A DNA stretch of 64,000 nt from positions 1 to 64,000 of the forward strand of contig NZ_AUCG01000002.1 of assembly GCF_000429645.1 (NCBI RefSeq), read 5' to 3'. This DNA comes from Niveispirillum irakense DSM 11586 (GTDB lineage: Bacteria > Pseudomonadota > Alphaproteobacteria > Azospirillales > Azospirillaceae). Below are positions 1 through 8,328 of the stretch, piece by piece. The translations under genes and the position numbers were made by a program. Positions within the stretch are counted from its first letter, which is position 1; each line of letters begins with the position of its first letter. The notes under the pieces are model-generated. The model was not told where the DNA came from. It did not search any database and was given only the letters and a program-made list of their open reading frames with translations.

Positions 1-91
1 AAAGGAAAAAGGGAGATACAAGCTCACCCGCCGATGGCCAAACCATCGCACGGAGTGGCCGCAGCAGACATACAAGGGAGATTGGTATTAA

Positions 92-1474
92 TCAGGCCGG
101 GAACAGCAGGCTGACGCGCAGGCCCGGCTGGTCCATGCCGGGCCGGTGATCGTCCAGGCGCAACTCCGCATCATGCAGCCGGGCCACGGCGGCGGCCAGT
201 GACAGGCCCAGCCCATGGCCCGGTGTGCCGCGATGGGCTTCCAGCCGCACAAACCGTTCCAGCACCTTGTCCCGCTGGTCGGCGGGGATGCCCGGCCCCT
301 CATCGGCAACGGACAGCAGGGGGCGGCCCGTGCCGGCATCATGGCCGGCGGCCACCCGCACATGCCCGCCGGGGCTGGAATATTTGACCGCGTTCTCCAC
401 CAGATTGCTGGCAAGCTGGGCCAGCAATTGCCGGCTGCCGCGCACATGCACGGGGTCCTGGTTATGCAGTTCCAGGGTCAGGCCGCGCTCCTCGGCCAGG
501 GGCTCGTAAAGCTCGGCCACCTCCGCCACCAGGGCGGACAGGTCCACCGGTTCAAAATCGGCCCGCGCCCGGCCGGTTTCAGCGGCGGCGATGGTCAGGA
601 TGGCGTTGAACACCCCCAGCAGCCGGTCGATCTCGCCTATCGCCTGTTCCAGCGTGGCGGCCTGCGGGTCGGTCAGGTTGGGGTCCAGTTGCGCCAGTTC
701 CAGCCGGGCGCGCAGGCGGGACAGCGGCGTGCGCAGGTCATGGGCCACATTGTCGGTCACCTGCCGCATGCCCAGCATCAGGCGGCCGATCTCGTCCAGC
801 ATGCGGTTCAGCTTCATGACCAGCCGGTCGATCTCGTCGCCCGATCCGGTGGCCTCCAGCCGGTCGGCAAAGGAACCGGCGGTGATGCTGTCGATGGTGC
901 GGTTGATCTTCTCAATCCGCTCCGCCACGCGGCGGCTCATGTAAAGCGCGCCGACGGTGCCGATCACCAGCGCCAGCGACACGGCCCAGATCATGCCCAG
1001 CAGGATTTGCCCGCGCAGCAGATAGCGGTCGGTCATGTCATGCCCGACCAGCAGCCAGCCCAGATCGCGCACCGGCAGGATGATGGCAACGGCGGCGCGT
1101 TTGGCTTTCGGCTCCGTCCGGTTTTTGATGTCAAACTCAATCCAGCCCGGCTGGCTGGTGGCGATGGGCCAGTTGGCCAGATTGCCGGCCACAATCTCCC
1201 CCGCCGGGGTGGCGATAGCATAGATCATGTCGCTGCGCTGGTCGGCTGACCGTTCCGATATCAGCCGCAGCAGACCGATGCGCCCGCGCTCATTCAGGGC
1301 GGTGGATAATTCCTGCACCTCCCGCAGCACGGTTTCTTCCGTATGGCGGTTGATGAAGCCGGCGGTGAACCAATAGACAACCCCCAGCACGATCGCCACC
1401 GACAGGGTGAACAATGCCAGATGGAAGGCCGCCAGCCGGAAGGTGGTGGTGCGGAAGAAGCTATGCAGGTTCAC
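92..1474 (-). CDS. Sensor histidine kinase of an OmpR-type two-component system
   Basis: A 460-residue inner-membrane sensor kinase that should phosphorylate the response regulator encoded just upstream. An N-terminal membrane segment (about residues 14-39), a periplasmic region of about 115 residues and a second membrane segment (about 156-180) are followed by a HAMP linker (about 180-235). The H-box reads DNVAHDLRTP with the phospho-accepting His at 245. The C-terminal ATPase domain has the N box (NLVENAVKYS), the G1 motif (DEGPGIP) and the G2 motif (GHGLGL). The start overlaps the 3' end of the regulator gene by 14 bases, so the two are co-transcribed and probably translationally coupled. 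The signal sensed is unknown; the neighbouring divergent DegP-type protease hints at envelope stress, which is inference. Confidence 0.93.
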   Translation of the reverse strand: MNLHSFFRTTTFRLAAFHLALFTLSVAIVLGVVYWFTAGFINRHTEETVLREVQELSTALNERGRIGLLRLISERSADQRSDMIYAIATPAGEIVAGNLANWPIATSQPGWIEFDIKNRTEPKAKRAAVAIILPVRDLGWLLVGHDMTDRYLLRGQILLGMIWAVSLALVIGTVGALYMSRRVAERIEKINRTIDSITAGSFADRLEATGSGDEIDRLVMKLNRMLDEIGRLMLGMRQVTDNVAHDLRTPLSRLRARLELAQLDPNLTDPQAATLEQAIGEIDRLLGVFNAILTIAAAETGRARADFEPVDLSALVAEVAELYEPLAEERGLTLELHNQDPVHVRGSRQLLAQLASNLVENAVKYSSPGGHVRVAAGHDAGTGRPLLSVADEGPGIPADQRDKVLERFVRLEAHRGTPGHGLGLSLAAAVARLHDAELRLDDHRPGMDQPGLRVSLLFPA

Positions 1475-2147
1475 GTAAGGAATAACCAGCGCCGCGGACA
1501 GTATGGATCAGCGGCACCTCATGATCCTTGTCGATCTTCTGGCGCAGCCGGGCGATATGCACGTCGATGACATTGGTCTGGGGATCGAAATGATAGTCCC
1601 AGACATTTTCCAGCAGCATGGTGCGGGTCACCACATTGCCGGCATTGCGCAGAAGATATTCCAGAAGCTGGAATTCACGTGGCAGCAGGTCCACCGGCTT
1701 GGACCCGCGCTTCACGGTGCGGGCCAGCAGATCCATCTCCAGATCGGCGATCTGCAATTTGGTGACGGGGCCACCGGTGCCGGTGCCCTTGGTGCGGCGC
1801 TGCATCACCTCCAGCCGGGCCAGCAGCTCGGCAAAGGCGAAGGGCTTGGTCAGGTAATCATCCGCGCCGGCGCGCAGGCCCTTCACCCGGTCATCCACCG
1901 ATCCCAGGGCCGACAGGACCAAAGCCGGCGTATCATTGCCGGTGGCGCGCAGCACTTCCAGCAGCGACAGGCCATCGCGGCCGGGCAGCATCCGGTCCAC
2001 CACCAGCGCGTCATAGGGTTCCGATGCCGCCATGAACAGGCCGTCGCGGCCATTATCGGCATGGTCCACCACATGCCCGGCCTCTTTCAGGCCCTTGCAC
2101 AGGTAATCGGCGGTGGCGCGGTCGTCTTCGATGACAAGGATTTTCAT
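1461..2147 (-). CDS. OmpR/PhoB-family response regulator
   Basis: A 228-residue response regulator. The receiver domain (1-115) has the acidic pair EDD at 7-9, the phospho-acceptor Asp51 in VVDRMLPG and the conserved Lys101 in DDYLTKPF. The C-terminal winged-helix DNA-binding domain (about 130-226) ends with the family motif HTVRGAGYSL. It is the first gene of a two-gene minus-strand operon with the sensor kinase. Its leader contains a 13-bp perfect GC-rich hairpin about 40 bases before the start. It is divergent from the DegP-type protease gene, which it might control; no binding site could be assigned by eye. Confidence 0.95.
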   Translation of the reverse strand: MKILVIEDDRATADYLCKGLKEAGHVVDHADNGRDGLFMAASEPYDALVVDRMLPGRDGLSLLEVLRATGNDTPALVLSALGSVDDRVKGLRAGADDYLTKPFAFAELLARLEVMQRRTKGTGTGGPVTKLQIADLEMDLLARTVKRGSKPVDLLPREFQLLEYLLRNAGNVVTRTMLLENVWDYHFDPQTNVIDVHIARLRQKIDKDHEVPLIHTVRGAGYSLREPA

Positions 2148-2187
2148 GATGGCGGCAGTCTAGCCTTTCCCGGCCCTGAAAAGAAGT

Positions 2188-2219
2188 GTGGCCGGGCGGT
2201 TGGGGGACCGCCCGGCCAC
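2188..2219 (-). terminator. GC-rich hairpin in the leader of the two-component operon
   Basis: Two perfect 13-base arms (2188-2200 and 2207-2219) are separated by a six-base loop. On the minus strand the stem is followed by CTTCTTTTC, giving the look of an intrinsic terminator placed before the response-regulator start at 2147. It could stop upstream read-through, attenuate the operon, or simply be a palindromic repeat. Confidence 0.5.
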
Positions 2220-2411
2220 CAGGCAGGGGTAATGGGATCGAGAGACAGCAGCCTTGGGAACGTCGGGGTGGGGAAGGGAGTTCCCGAAGGCTACAGGATC
2301 GACGGGCGGGGTAAGGGGGGGCAGGTGCCCGTCGATCCATGTCGCCACCTTAGCCCCCGCCCCCTGACAGACTCATTTCCTGAACATGAACAATCTTTCA
2401 TCCGGCGATGT

Positions 2412-2438
2412 CTTGAACCGGGGCGGGTTTCTCCCCAA
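2412..2438 (+). promoter_or_regulatory. Possible RpoH (sigma-32) promoter for the DegP-type protease
   Basis: CTTGAA at 2412-2417 and CCCCAA at 2433-2438 are separated by 15 bases, close to the enterobacterial sigma-32 pattern CTTGAA / CCCCAT. The DegP family is commonly stress-induced. Transcription would start near 2446 and leave a leader of about 140 bases. The match is by eye and the alphaproteobacterial consensus differs somewhat. Confidence 0.4.
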
Positions 2439-2586
2439 CCACCGCCGCATGACAGATTTTTCATGGCCCTGTCAGGACGGCGTTGCCCGACCGGGTGCAG
2501 GATGCGTTCATCGAAAGAGCCGGTGGCGCCTTTGACCGAAGGGAAAGCCCCGGCCCTGGCAGCAAAGAATATATGGGAGTAATGGA

Positions 2587-4062
2587 ATGACCGTCCTGAA
2601 GACTGGGGCCCTTCGCCGCAACATGGCCGCGGCCCTGCTTGCCGGCACCGCCCTGCTGGGCGGGTTCACCACCGGTCTGGTGCCCGTTGCCGCCGCCGCC
2701 CCGTCAGAGGTGCTGGAGCGCGGTGGGATCGCCGATCTGGTGGAGCGCGTGTCCCCGGCGGTGGTGACCATCACGGCTGCCAAGAATGCGCCGGAACGTC
2801 CCGTGATGCGGGACATGCCGCCGGGTTTTGAGGAATTTCTGCGTCGCTTCGGCGTGCCGGGCCTGCCCGGTGAAGGTGGCGGCGGTGGCAGCCGCGCGCC
2901 CCAGGCCCGGGCTTTGGGTTCCGGCTTCGTGTTCGATGCTTCCGGCTATGTCGTCACCAACCGTCATGTCATCGCTGACGCGGACGAGGTGACGGTGACC
3001 TTCCAGGATGGGACGGAACGTGCAGCCGAAATCATCGGCGAGGATGAGAAGACCGACCTTGCCGTGCTGCGGGTCAAGACCGACAAGCCACTGCCGGCCC
3101 TGAAATTCGCCGATAGCGACAAGGTGCGTGTGGGTGATGTGGCGGTGGCCGTGGGCAACCCGTTCGGCCTGGGTGGCACGGTTACGGCGGGTATCGTGTC
3201 TGCCCGGTCGCGGGATATCGGCTCCGGCCCCTATGATGATTACATCCAGCTTGATGCCTCCATCAATCGCGGCAATAGCGGCGGCCCCACCTTCAACCTG
3301 TCGGGCGATGTGATCGGCATCAACACGGCCATCTTCTCGCCCAATGGCGGGTCGGTCGGTATCGGTTTCGCCATCCCGTCCAACATGGCCCGGCCCGTGG
3401 TGGAAGCGCTGAAGGAAGATGGCAAGATCGAGCGTGGCTGGCTGGGTGTCAGCCTGCAGCCCATGACCCAGGAACTGGCCGATGGTCTGGGCTTGCCTCA
3501 GGATGAAGGTGCCCTGATTGCCTCGGTAGAGCCGAAAAGCCCGGCTGAGAAAGGCGGCCTGAAGGCTGGCGATGTGGTGCTGAAGGCCGATGGCAAGCCG
3601 ATCAAGGATAGCCGCGATCTGGCCCGCCATGTCGGCATGGTCAGCCCCGGTACCAAGGTTGATCTCAGCGTATGGCGGGATGGGCGCGCGCGCTCCATGG
3701 ATATCACCGTGGCCCAGGCGCCGGGCAGCACCGAAAGCCGCATTGCCCGTGGCGGCATGCAGAAAGAGGACGGCACCGAAGTGGCCGGCCTGAAGCTGAC
3801 CACCCTGACCGACACCTGGCGTCAGCGCCTGGGTCTGGATGGGGAAGCATCGGGCGTTGTGGTGCTGGATGTGCCGGGCGATGTGGAAGGTCTGCGGGCC
3901 GGCGACCTGATCCAGTCGGTCAATAATACGCCTGTTGCCAAGCCTTCCGATGTCCAGGCCCAGGTGGCAGCCGCCGCCAAGGCCGGGCGCAAGAATGCCC
4001 TGGTCCGGGTCCGCCGGGGCGATAACAGCGCCTTTCTCACCATCCCGGTGAAGCCGGCATAA
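2587..4062 (+). CDS. Periplasmic Do/DegP-family serine protease
   Basis: A 491-residue HtrA/Do-type protease-chaperone that should degrade or refold damaged envelope proteins. A Sec signal peptide (about 1-38) has an alanine-rich cleavage region. The trypsin-like domain shows the catalytic triad His127 (TNRHVIA), Asp157 (KTDLAVL) and Ser231 (GNSGGP). Two PDZ domains follow (about 280-370 and 395-485), the usual DegP/MucD layout and length. Residues 94-101 form a glycine-rich stretch within the LA-loop region. The start ATG has a good ribosome site. It is transcribed away from a two-component system, a common arrangement for envelope-stress genes. Assignment to DegP, DegQ or MucD is not resolvable here. 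Confidence 0.95.
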   Translation: MTVLKTGALRRNMAAALLAGTALLGGFTTGLVPVAAAAPSEVLERGGIADLVERVSPAVVTITAAKNAPERPVMRDMPPGFEEFLRRFGVPGLPGEGGGGGSRAPQARALGSGFVFDASGYVVTNRHVIADADEVTVTFQDGTERAAEIIGEDEKTDLAVLRVKTDKPLPALKFADSDKVRVGDVAVAVGNPFGLGGTVTAGIVSARSRDIGSGPYDDYIQLDASINRGNSGGPTFNLSGDVIGINTAIFSPNGGSVGIGFAIPSNMARPVVEALKEDGKIERGWLGVSLQPMTQELADGLGLPQDEGALIASVEPKSPAEKGGLKAGDVVLKADGKPIKDSRDLARHVGMVSPGTKVDLSVWRDGRARSMDITVAQAPGSTESRIARGGMQKEDGTEVAGLKLTTLTDTWRQRLGLDGEASGVVVLDVPGDVEGLRAGDLIQSVNNTPVAKPSDVQAQVAAAAKAGRKNALVRVRRGDNSAFLTIPVKPA

Positions 4063-4179
4063 GGGTCCGACCGGAGCAGCGAAAGCGTTCATGATGGGGC
4101 GCGGCCGTGCTGGGGCTTGCCAGCGGCGGTCGCGCCCTTTCTCATGTGGGTTCTCTTTCCCAGCCAGGGATGAACGGGC

Positions 4180-4761
4180 ATGAATGGCGAAATCCGGCAA
4201 CTGGCCGAACAGCTTTTGGCCGACGGCGAATCGGTCCTGACCGACCGGGAACGGCGCGTTCTGGCCCGCATCGCCCATCGCCGTGCCATCAGCCGTAATG
4301 CGCGCGGGGATTATGAAGCGGGCATGAAACTGGGTGACCGGCTGGCCGATCAGGTGGCCCGCATCGGGGGGTCCTGGGGCTTCGTTGTCGGGTTCGGCCT
4401 GTTCATGCTGATCTGGATGGGGCTGAACGCGGCCTGGCTGGGGTTGGATTGGGACCCCTATCCCTTCATCCTGCTGAACCTGATGCTATCCACCCTGGCG
4501 GCGATCCAGGCCCCCATCATCATGATGTCGCAGAACCGGCAGGCGGCCAAGGACCGGGCCCAGGCCGCCATGGATTATGAGATCAATCTGAAGGCGGAAC
4601 TGGAAATCATGGCCCTGCATGAAAAACTGGACCGCCTGCGCACAGGGGAGATGGGAGACATGCTGCGCCAGCAGCAGGAGGATATCCGTTCCCTGCGCGT
4701 GCTTCTGGAAGGGCGATTGGGGGCGGGCGGATCGCCCCCAACCTCTTCCCCTCAGCCATAG
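4180..4761 (+). CDS. DUF1003 membrane protein
   Basis: A 193-residue protein of the DUF1003 family (function unknown). Two closely spaced transmembrane helices (about residues 63-86 and 92-115) are separated by a short loop with WDPYPF, and are followed by the family signature around MSQNRQAAKDR and a long charged C-terminal helix (about 120-180) likely to form a coiled coil. It lies about 115 bases after the DegP-type gene and might be co-transcribed with it. Its last 10 bases overlap the convergent phage scaffold-like gene, so the right boundary of the host segment is very tight. Confidence 0.85.
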   Translation: MNGEIRQLAEQLLADGESVLTDRERRVLARIAHRRAISRNARGDYEAGMKLGDRLADQVARIGGSWGFVVGFGLFMLIWMGLNAAWLGLDWDPYPFILLNLMLSTLAAIQAPIIMMSQNRQAAKDRAQAAMDYEINLKAELEIMALHEKLDRLRTGEMGDMLRQQQEDIRSLRVLLEGRLGAGGSPPTSSPQP

Positions 4762-5456
4762 GCCCGGCGGAAACCGTCCGTGACCTGGGCGATGAAGCCG
4801 GGATCACGGTCCCGCCAATAGCGCGGGTCCGCCACCATGCGCTGCAGGGCTGTCAGGTCGGTGCCACCATCGGCCCCGCCGCCGCGCAGCGGTTTCGGTT
4901 CGCCCGGCCCCTCACTCATCATCCGATGCAGGGCCAGCACCCCATCGGCGGTGCTGGCCAGTGCCTGGACCAGCGGGGCCGGCAGGTTGCGTTCTGCCCA
5001 GGCCAGGATGGCGGCGGCCCGGTCATGCCATTGCGCGGTCCCGCCAAAATGGCTGATCAGCCGTTCCATCTCCCGGTCGGCCTCGAATTCCCCGGCCATG
5101 TCGCGCAGCAGCGGCATCATCCTTTCCGCCGCCAGATCATACAGAAGCTGCGCCTGTTCTACGGTGAAGCCAGCCGCCGCCAGCTTCTCGTTGATCTCGG
5201 CATCGGGCTGGAACAGGCCGTGGGCGCATTCAATCCGGTAATCGGCGGCCTGGACCGGCGGCGGGGGTGGCACTGGGGCGGACAGGCGGCGTTCCAGTTC
5301 CAGATAGGATTTCAGCAGCGCTTCCACCCGGATGGTGCCGCTTTTGGCGTCCCAGAATTTGACCGGCACATGATCCGGGCGCGGTGGCACCGGATTGTCG
5401 GTCACCGGGACCGGATCGGCGTCGGTGTGGGCGTCGTTCTGCATATCCATGTCCAT
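4752..5456 (-). CDS. Phage capsid-assembly (scaffolding)-like protein
   Basis: A 234-residue acidic protein. The first part has the sequence VKFWDAKSGTIRVEALLKSY typical of scaffold-like proteins encoded beside T7-like portals, followed by a proline-rich linker (about 55-65), a helical middle and a C-terminal segment ending DPRYWRDRDPGF..FRRAYG. I chose the ATG at 5456 because AGGAGGAATAAG lies directly before it and the longer reading frame runs into the upstream gene. It is the last gene of the phage module. In podoviruses the major capsid gene normally follows; here the next gene is the host DUF1003 gene. The family call is from remembered motif similarity. Confidence 0.7.
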   Translation of the reverse strand: MDMDMQNDAHTDADPVPVTDNPVPPRPDHVPVKFWDAKSGTIRVEALLKSYLELERRLSAPVPPPPPVQAADYRIECAHGLFQPDAEINEKLAAAGFTVEQAQLLYDLAAERMMPLLRDMAGEFEADREMERLISHFGGTAQWHDRAAAILAWAERNLPAPLVQALASTADGVLALHRMMSEGPGEPKPLRGGGADGGTDLTALQRMVADPRYWRDRDPGFIAQVTDGFRRAYG

Positions 5457-5457
5457 C

Positions 5458-5703
5458 TTATTCCTCCTGTTGTGAAGCAAAGGGGGCGGCGGCCCCGCGC
5501 CGGGCCAGGGCGGCCAGCGACAGGACCAGGGCGCGCTGGCCTTCCAGATGGCGCAGCCGCGCCTCCGTAGCCTCGGGACCAAGCGCGATGTGGAAGAGTT
5601 GCCGGCGCAGATGCACCATCAGCAGCGCGCCATCGGCACTGGCGAACAGCCGGGCACAGGCCCGTTCCACGGCGCGGATATCGGGGGGATTGGCCTCATC
5701 CAT
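5458..5703 (-). CDS. Bbp19-like small phage protein
   Basis: An 81-residue protein resembling the Bbp19-like family found next to portal genes in podovirus-type elements. The recognisable parts are LFASADGALLMVHLRRQ near the middle and LGPEATEARLRHLEGQRALV towards the end. Its molecular role is not established. Its start overlaps the portal stop by 8 bases and its stop lies one base before the scaffold-like gene, so the three form one translational unit. Confidence 0.65.
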   Translation of the reverse strand: MDEANPPDIRAVERACARLFASADGALLMVHLRRQLFHIALGPEATEARLRHLEGQRALVLSLAALARRGAAAPFASQQEE

Positions 5704-7216
5704 ACATCCCCTCCATCACCGGTTCGACGGGGGTGGCGGGCAGGGGCTTTTCCCGCCGGATCAGCGCCGGCGGCACGCCTGCCGCATCGGCCAGGAAGCG
5801 GGCACAGGCGGCAAGATCGACGGCATCCAGGGCATCCGGCCCCAGGGATGACACGCTTTCCAGCCAGCGCAGCGTCACTTCCGCATCACGCTGTGCCTGG
5901 GCACGGGCCAGGGGTGACAGGATGCGGATACTGGCGGCCCGGCCATCGCCGGTAATATCCGGCACCAGCCCGCGCCGCCGCAAAATACCCAGGCAGCGGC
6001 GCACCAGCGGCACCAGCAGTTCCGATTGCAGCCGGCCAAAGGTGGCGCCCAGCAGCCGGGTCATTTCCGCACCCCGTTCCAGCACCTCCGTCGCGGTCAT
6101 GCGTGGCCCGTTGATTGGGGCCAGCCGGTCGGCCAGCAGGGCATGGCGGATGCGGGCGCGCAGATCATCCAGCACAAGCTGGCTGACATCAAACCGCCCC
6201 GGACTGGCCAGCGGCGTCAACCCGGCTGACCCTACGGCCTTGGGGATGATCGTTCCCGGCACCAGCCGGATCGCCGCCGGGTTCAACACCCCGTCATCAT
6301 CCGCCTGCCAGATGCCGGTGACAGCGATGCTGGCATTTTTCAGCACCAGCTCCACCACCTTGTTGGCGGTCTTGATATCCGGCAGGGCTTTCATCACCGG
6401 GCTGCGACCATAGGTTTCCCCCGGCGCCTTCAACCAGCGGAAGGCGATGAAGGGCATGTCGGTGAAGCGGCCGCGTGACAGCAGCGCTGGTTCCTCCCCG
6501 CCCATCAGGACAAACCAGTTCCATCCGCCTTCTCCGTCCGGCTCCACCGCTTCGATCAGGGGGAAAGGATGGGCGGGATTGGCCATGCCCTGTTCCCGCA
6601 CGGCAGCGGGCAGGGCCTCGGGGCCGAACCGTTCCTGCAAGGCGGCCAGGGGCAAAGCGGTGCGGCGGAACAGCCGGTCCAGCCGGCCCTCGCCCCCCTC
6701 CTCCAGCACCAGATCGGCCAGGGGAATGGCAGTGAAACGCAGGGCGGACGCAGCACCGGGGGCCGCTTCCTCCACCAGCAGGCAGCCGGTGCCGCCGGTG
6801 GCGACATCCAGCAAAGCCTGATGCGCCTCCACCGCGAAGTTGGACCGGTCCAACTGGCCCTGCAGCACCGTGGCGGCCTGTTCCAGCAGCGGGGCGATCT
6901 GGTCCTGCAGGTCCGGCGCCAGGGCGGGGCCGGGCACCAGTCCGGCCCATCGCGACCAGGGCGGGGTCAGTTGCGCCAAAAGGGCGGCGGCCAACTGATC
7001 CACCGCATCGGCGGCGGTGCCATCATAGAGAAAGTCGCCCCGCCGCTGGCCGGGGCTGGCCCCGCTGGTGAAGGCGGCGCTGTGCGGCAGGGCATGTTCA
7101 TAACAATCCCGCCACAGCGGTTCCCAGGGGGCACGCCGGTTGGCAGCCTGGAGATAGCGTTCCATCAACAGGCGTGCGATGGCGTCATCAGGTGGGGGAG
7201 CGGAACGGTTTCCCAT
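5696..7216 (-). CDS. Podovirus-type portal (head-to-tail connecting) protein
   Basis: A 506-residue protein of the T7-like head-tail connector family, which forms the ring at one capsid vertex through which DNA is packaged. Supporting features are the N-terminal RYLQAANRRAPWEPLWRDCY, the LYDGTAADAVDQLAAALLAQ segment (about 60-80) followed by TPPWSRW, and the central AFRWLKAPGETYGRSPVMKA with ALPDIKTANKV, all typical of the family; the length is normal. The ATG at 7216 lies one base after the stop of the preceding gene. No internal stop or frameshift is visible, so this gene is intact while an upstream neighbour is not. GC content matches the host. Confidence 0.85.
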   Translation of the reverse strand: MGNRSAPPPDDAIARLLMERYLQAANRRAPWEPLWRDCYEHALPHSAAFTSGASPGQRRGDFLYDGTAADAVDQLAAALLAQLTPPWSRWAGLVPGPALAPDLQDQIAPLLEQAATVLQGQLDRSNFAVEAHQALLDVATGGTGCLLVEEAAPGAASALRFTAIPLADLVLEEGGEGRLDRLFRRTALPLAALQERFGPEALPAAVREQGMANPAHPFPLIEAVEPDGEGGWNWFVLMGGEEPALLSRGRFTDMPFIAFRWLKAPGETYGRSPVMKALPDIKTANKVVELVLKNASIAVTGIWQADDDGVLNPAAIRLVPGTIIPKAVGSAGLTPLASPGRFDVSQLVLDDLRARIRHALLADRLAPINGPRMTATEVLERGAEMTRLLGATFGRLQSELLVPLVRRCLGILRRRGLVPDITGDGRAASIRILSPLARAQAQRDAEVTLRWLESVSSLGPDALDAVDLAACARFLADAAGVPPALIRREKPLPATPVEPVMEGMYG

Positions 7217-7217
7217 C

Positions 7218-7487
7218 TCATTCCCCCAGCAGGCTTTTGCGGCTGGGGGCCAGGGCACCCGGCGTCAGGATGCCGCGCCAGCCGGTCAGCACCGTGCCCG
7301 CCCGCCCGCCGGCCCGGCGCAGCAGGCTGCGTTCCCCGACGGTCAGGGCGGCACCTTCTTCCACTGCCGCTGCCGCCTCTGCTGTGGCGGTGGCGCTGGG
7401 CAGAAGCGGGGTGGGCGGGGCCGGCAGCGGGACGGCGGGCGGGGCATCGGCGGCGCGGGGCTTGGGCGCCGAGACGAGGCGGGCCAT
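7218..7487 (-). CDS. Small phage-associated protein upstream of the portal gene
   Basis: An 89-residue protein, proline- and alanine-rich in the first half, ending with TVLTGWRGILTPG..RKSLLGE. Small proteins with a C-terminal 'T-I/V-L-T-G/S ... K-T/S-L-L-G' ending commonly sit beside podovirus portal genes; the function is unknown. An excellent ribosome site AGGAGGAACCCC precedes the ATG at 7487, which decides the start. The frame is also open upstream and is the same frame that carries the C-terminal part of the broken neighbouring gene. Confidence 0.6.
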   Translation of the reverse strand: MARLVSAPKPRAADAPPAVPLPAPPTPLLPSATATAEAAAAVEEGAALTVGERSLLRRAGGRAGTVLTGWRGILTPGALAPSRKSLLGE

Positions 7488-7914
7488 GGGGTTCCTCCTG
7501 TTGGACGGGCAAAGGGGCGGCGGGCCGCCCAGATGGCGGTAAAGCTGCCAGGGGGTGAGGATCAGCGGGGCGTGCAGCCCCAGCAGCCGCTTGGCGACGG
7601 GCAACGCAGCTCAAGGGGGCGATCAGTCCGCCCGGCCGCACCGGCTGCCGGCGGGGGGCTGCCAGGACAGTGACGCCATGGCGGGTGAACCAGCCGGTCA
7701 GCGCCGGTTCCGTCATTGCCGGGTGGCGGGTCACCTCCATCCGGGTGGAAAGCGGGTCAATGATGATCCAGCCATCGGTGTCGGGCAGGGCGATGAAGAC
7801 ATGACGGAAACCGGGGCGCAGCCAGCGCAACCAGCCGATGCCGGTGGCATCGCAGAACATCAGCAGGGCGCGATCTTCAGCCCTTTGCCCGGCCCTGCCG
7901 GCCGGATGGGTCAT
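7488..7914 (-). pseudogene. Frameshifted phage-associated gene (DATG..LTPWQLYRHL protein)
   Basis: The ATG at 7914 overlaps the stop of the preceding gene (ATGA). The frame encodes LLMFCDATGIGWLRWLRPGF and continues to LIAPLSCVA, then becomes low-complexity nonsense. The expected continuation (VAKRLLGLHAP, LTPWQLYRHLGG) is found in the next frame, reached by removing one G from the GGG at 7599-7601 of the plus strand. After correction the frame has no stop before the next ATG at 7487, so the repaired gene would fuse to the small protein. It is either a decayed gene, a sequencing error in a short homopolymer, or, less likely, recoding. The family is not named; similar proteins sit upstream of portal genes. 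Confidence 0.6.
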
Positions 7915-8300
7915 TGCACGATGCCCTTTTCCCGCAGGACCGGCGTCAACCGGTCCAGCGCCTCCCGCCACAACAGAAGCGCACGGGCGTCCTGGGTGCG
8001 GCTGGCATCGGGGGCCAGCATGCGGCGGCCATAATGGGCCAGCACCAGCAGATGCTCGCGCAATAACCGCCGTTGCCGGTACAGCCAGTCCAGAATGCGC
8101 AGCATGTCCACCGGTTCGCACGGGCGGGAGAACAGGCCCTGCCCGGCGCGAATCCGGGCACCGTCCTGGCGGGCCTGCTGCGCCTGGATGAACCAGAACC
8201 AGGCCTGTTCGGTATCCTCAAAGGGCGTGGCTTCCGTCAGGGGCGGGTGGGCGCGGGATGTGGTCTGGTTGGGGGTGGGGCGATGGGGGAAAAGCATCAA
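7911..8300 (-). CDS. Conserved protein heading the phage-derived module
   Basis: A 129-residue soluble, arginine-rich, mostly helical protein. A characteristic core reads EQAWFWFIQAQQARQDGARI (about 30-50), then RPCEPVDMLRILDWLYRQRR and HYGRRM, ending LREKGIV. I recall similar sequences in phage-like regions of other alphaproteobacteria but cannot assign a function. It is the first gene of the leftward module, preceded by CGGAGGCG, and its promoter region is shared with the divergent S24-type repressor, so it is probably repressed by it. The start could be either of two adjacent ATGs (8300 or 8297). Confidence 0.65.
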   Translation of the reverse strand: MMLFPHRPTPNQTTSRAHPPLTEATPFEDTEQAWFWFIQAQQARQDGARIRAGQGLFSRPCEPVDMLRILDWLYRQRRLLREHLLVLAHYGRRMLAPDASRTQDARALLLWREALDRLTPVLREKGIVQ

Positions 8301-8328
8301 ACGCCTCCGAGTAAGGAATATAATCCCT

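Larger units (their letters stand above)
2148..2586. other. 439-base divergent intergenic region
   Basis: No convincing gene lies here. The region should hold the promoters of the two-component operon (minus strand) and of the DegP-type gene (plus strand). It contains the hairpin at 2188-2219, an 8-base inverted pair CCTGACAG (2363-2370) and CTGTCAGG (2469-2476), and a heat-shock-like promoter at 2412-2438. A ribosome site GGGAGTAATGG precedes the protease start. Confidence 0.6.

Noticed and set aside
1-91. Possible gene fragment at the left edge
   Set aside because: Too short, and no frame shows a recognisable coding signal before the histidine kinase stop.
7165-8121. A 318-codon minus-strand frame across the phage module
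   Set aside because: Only its middle (7914 to about 7603) is real; the start lies inside another gene and the end is out-of-frame sequence after the frameshift, overlapping the portal gene.
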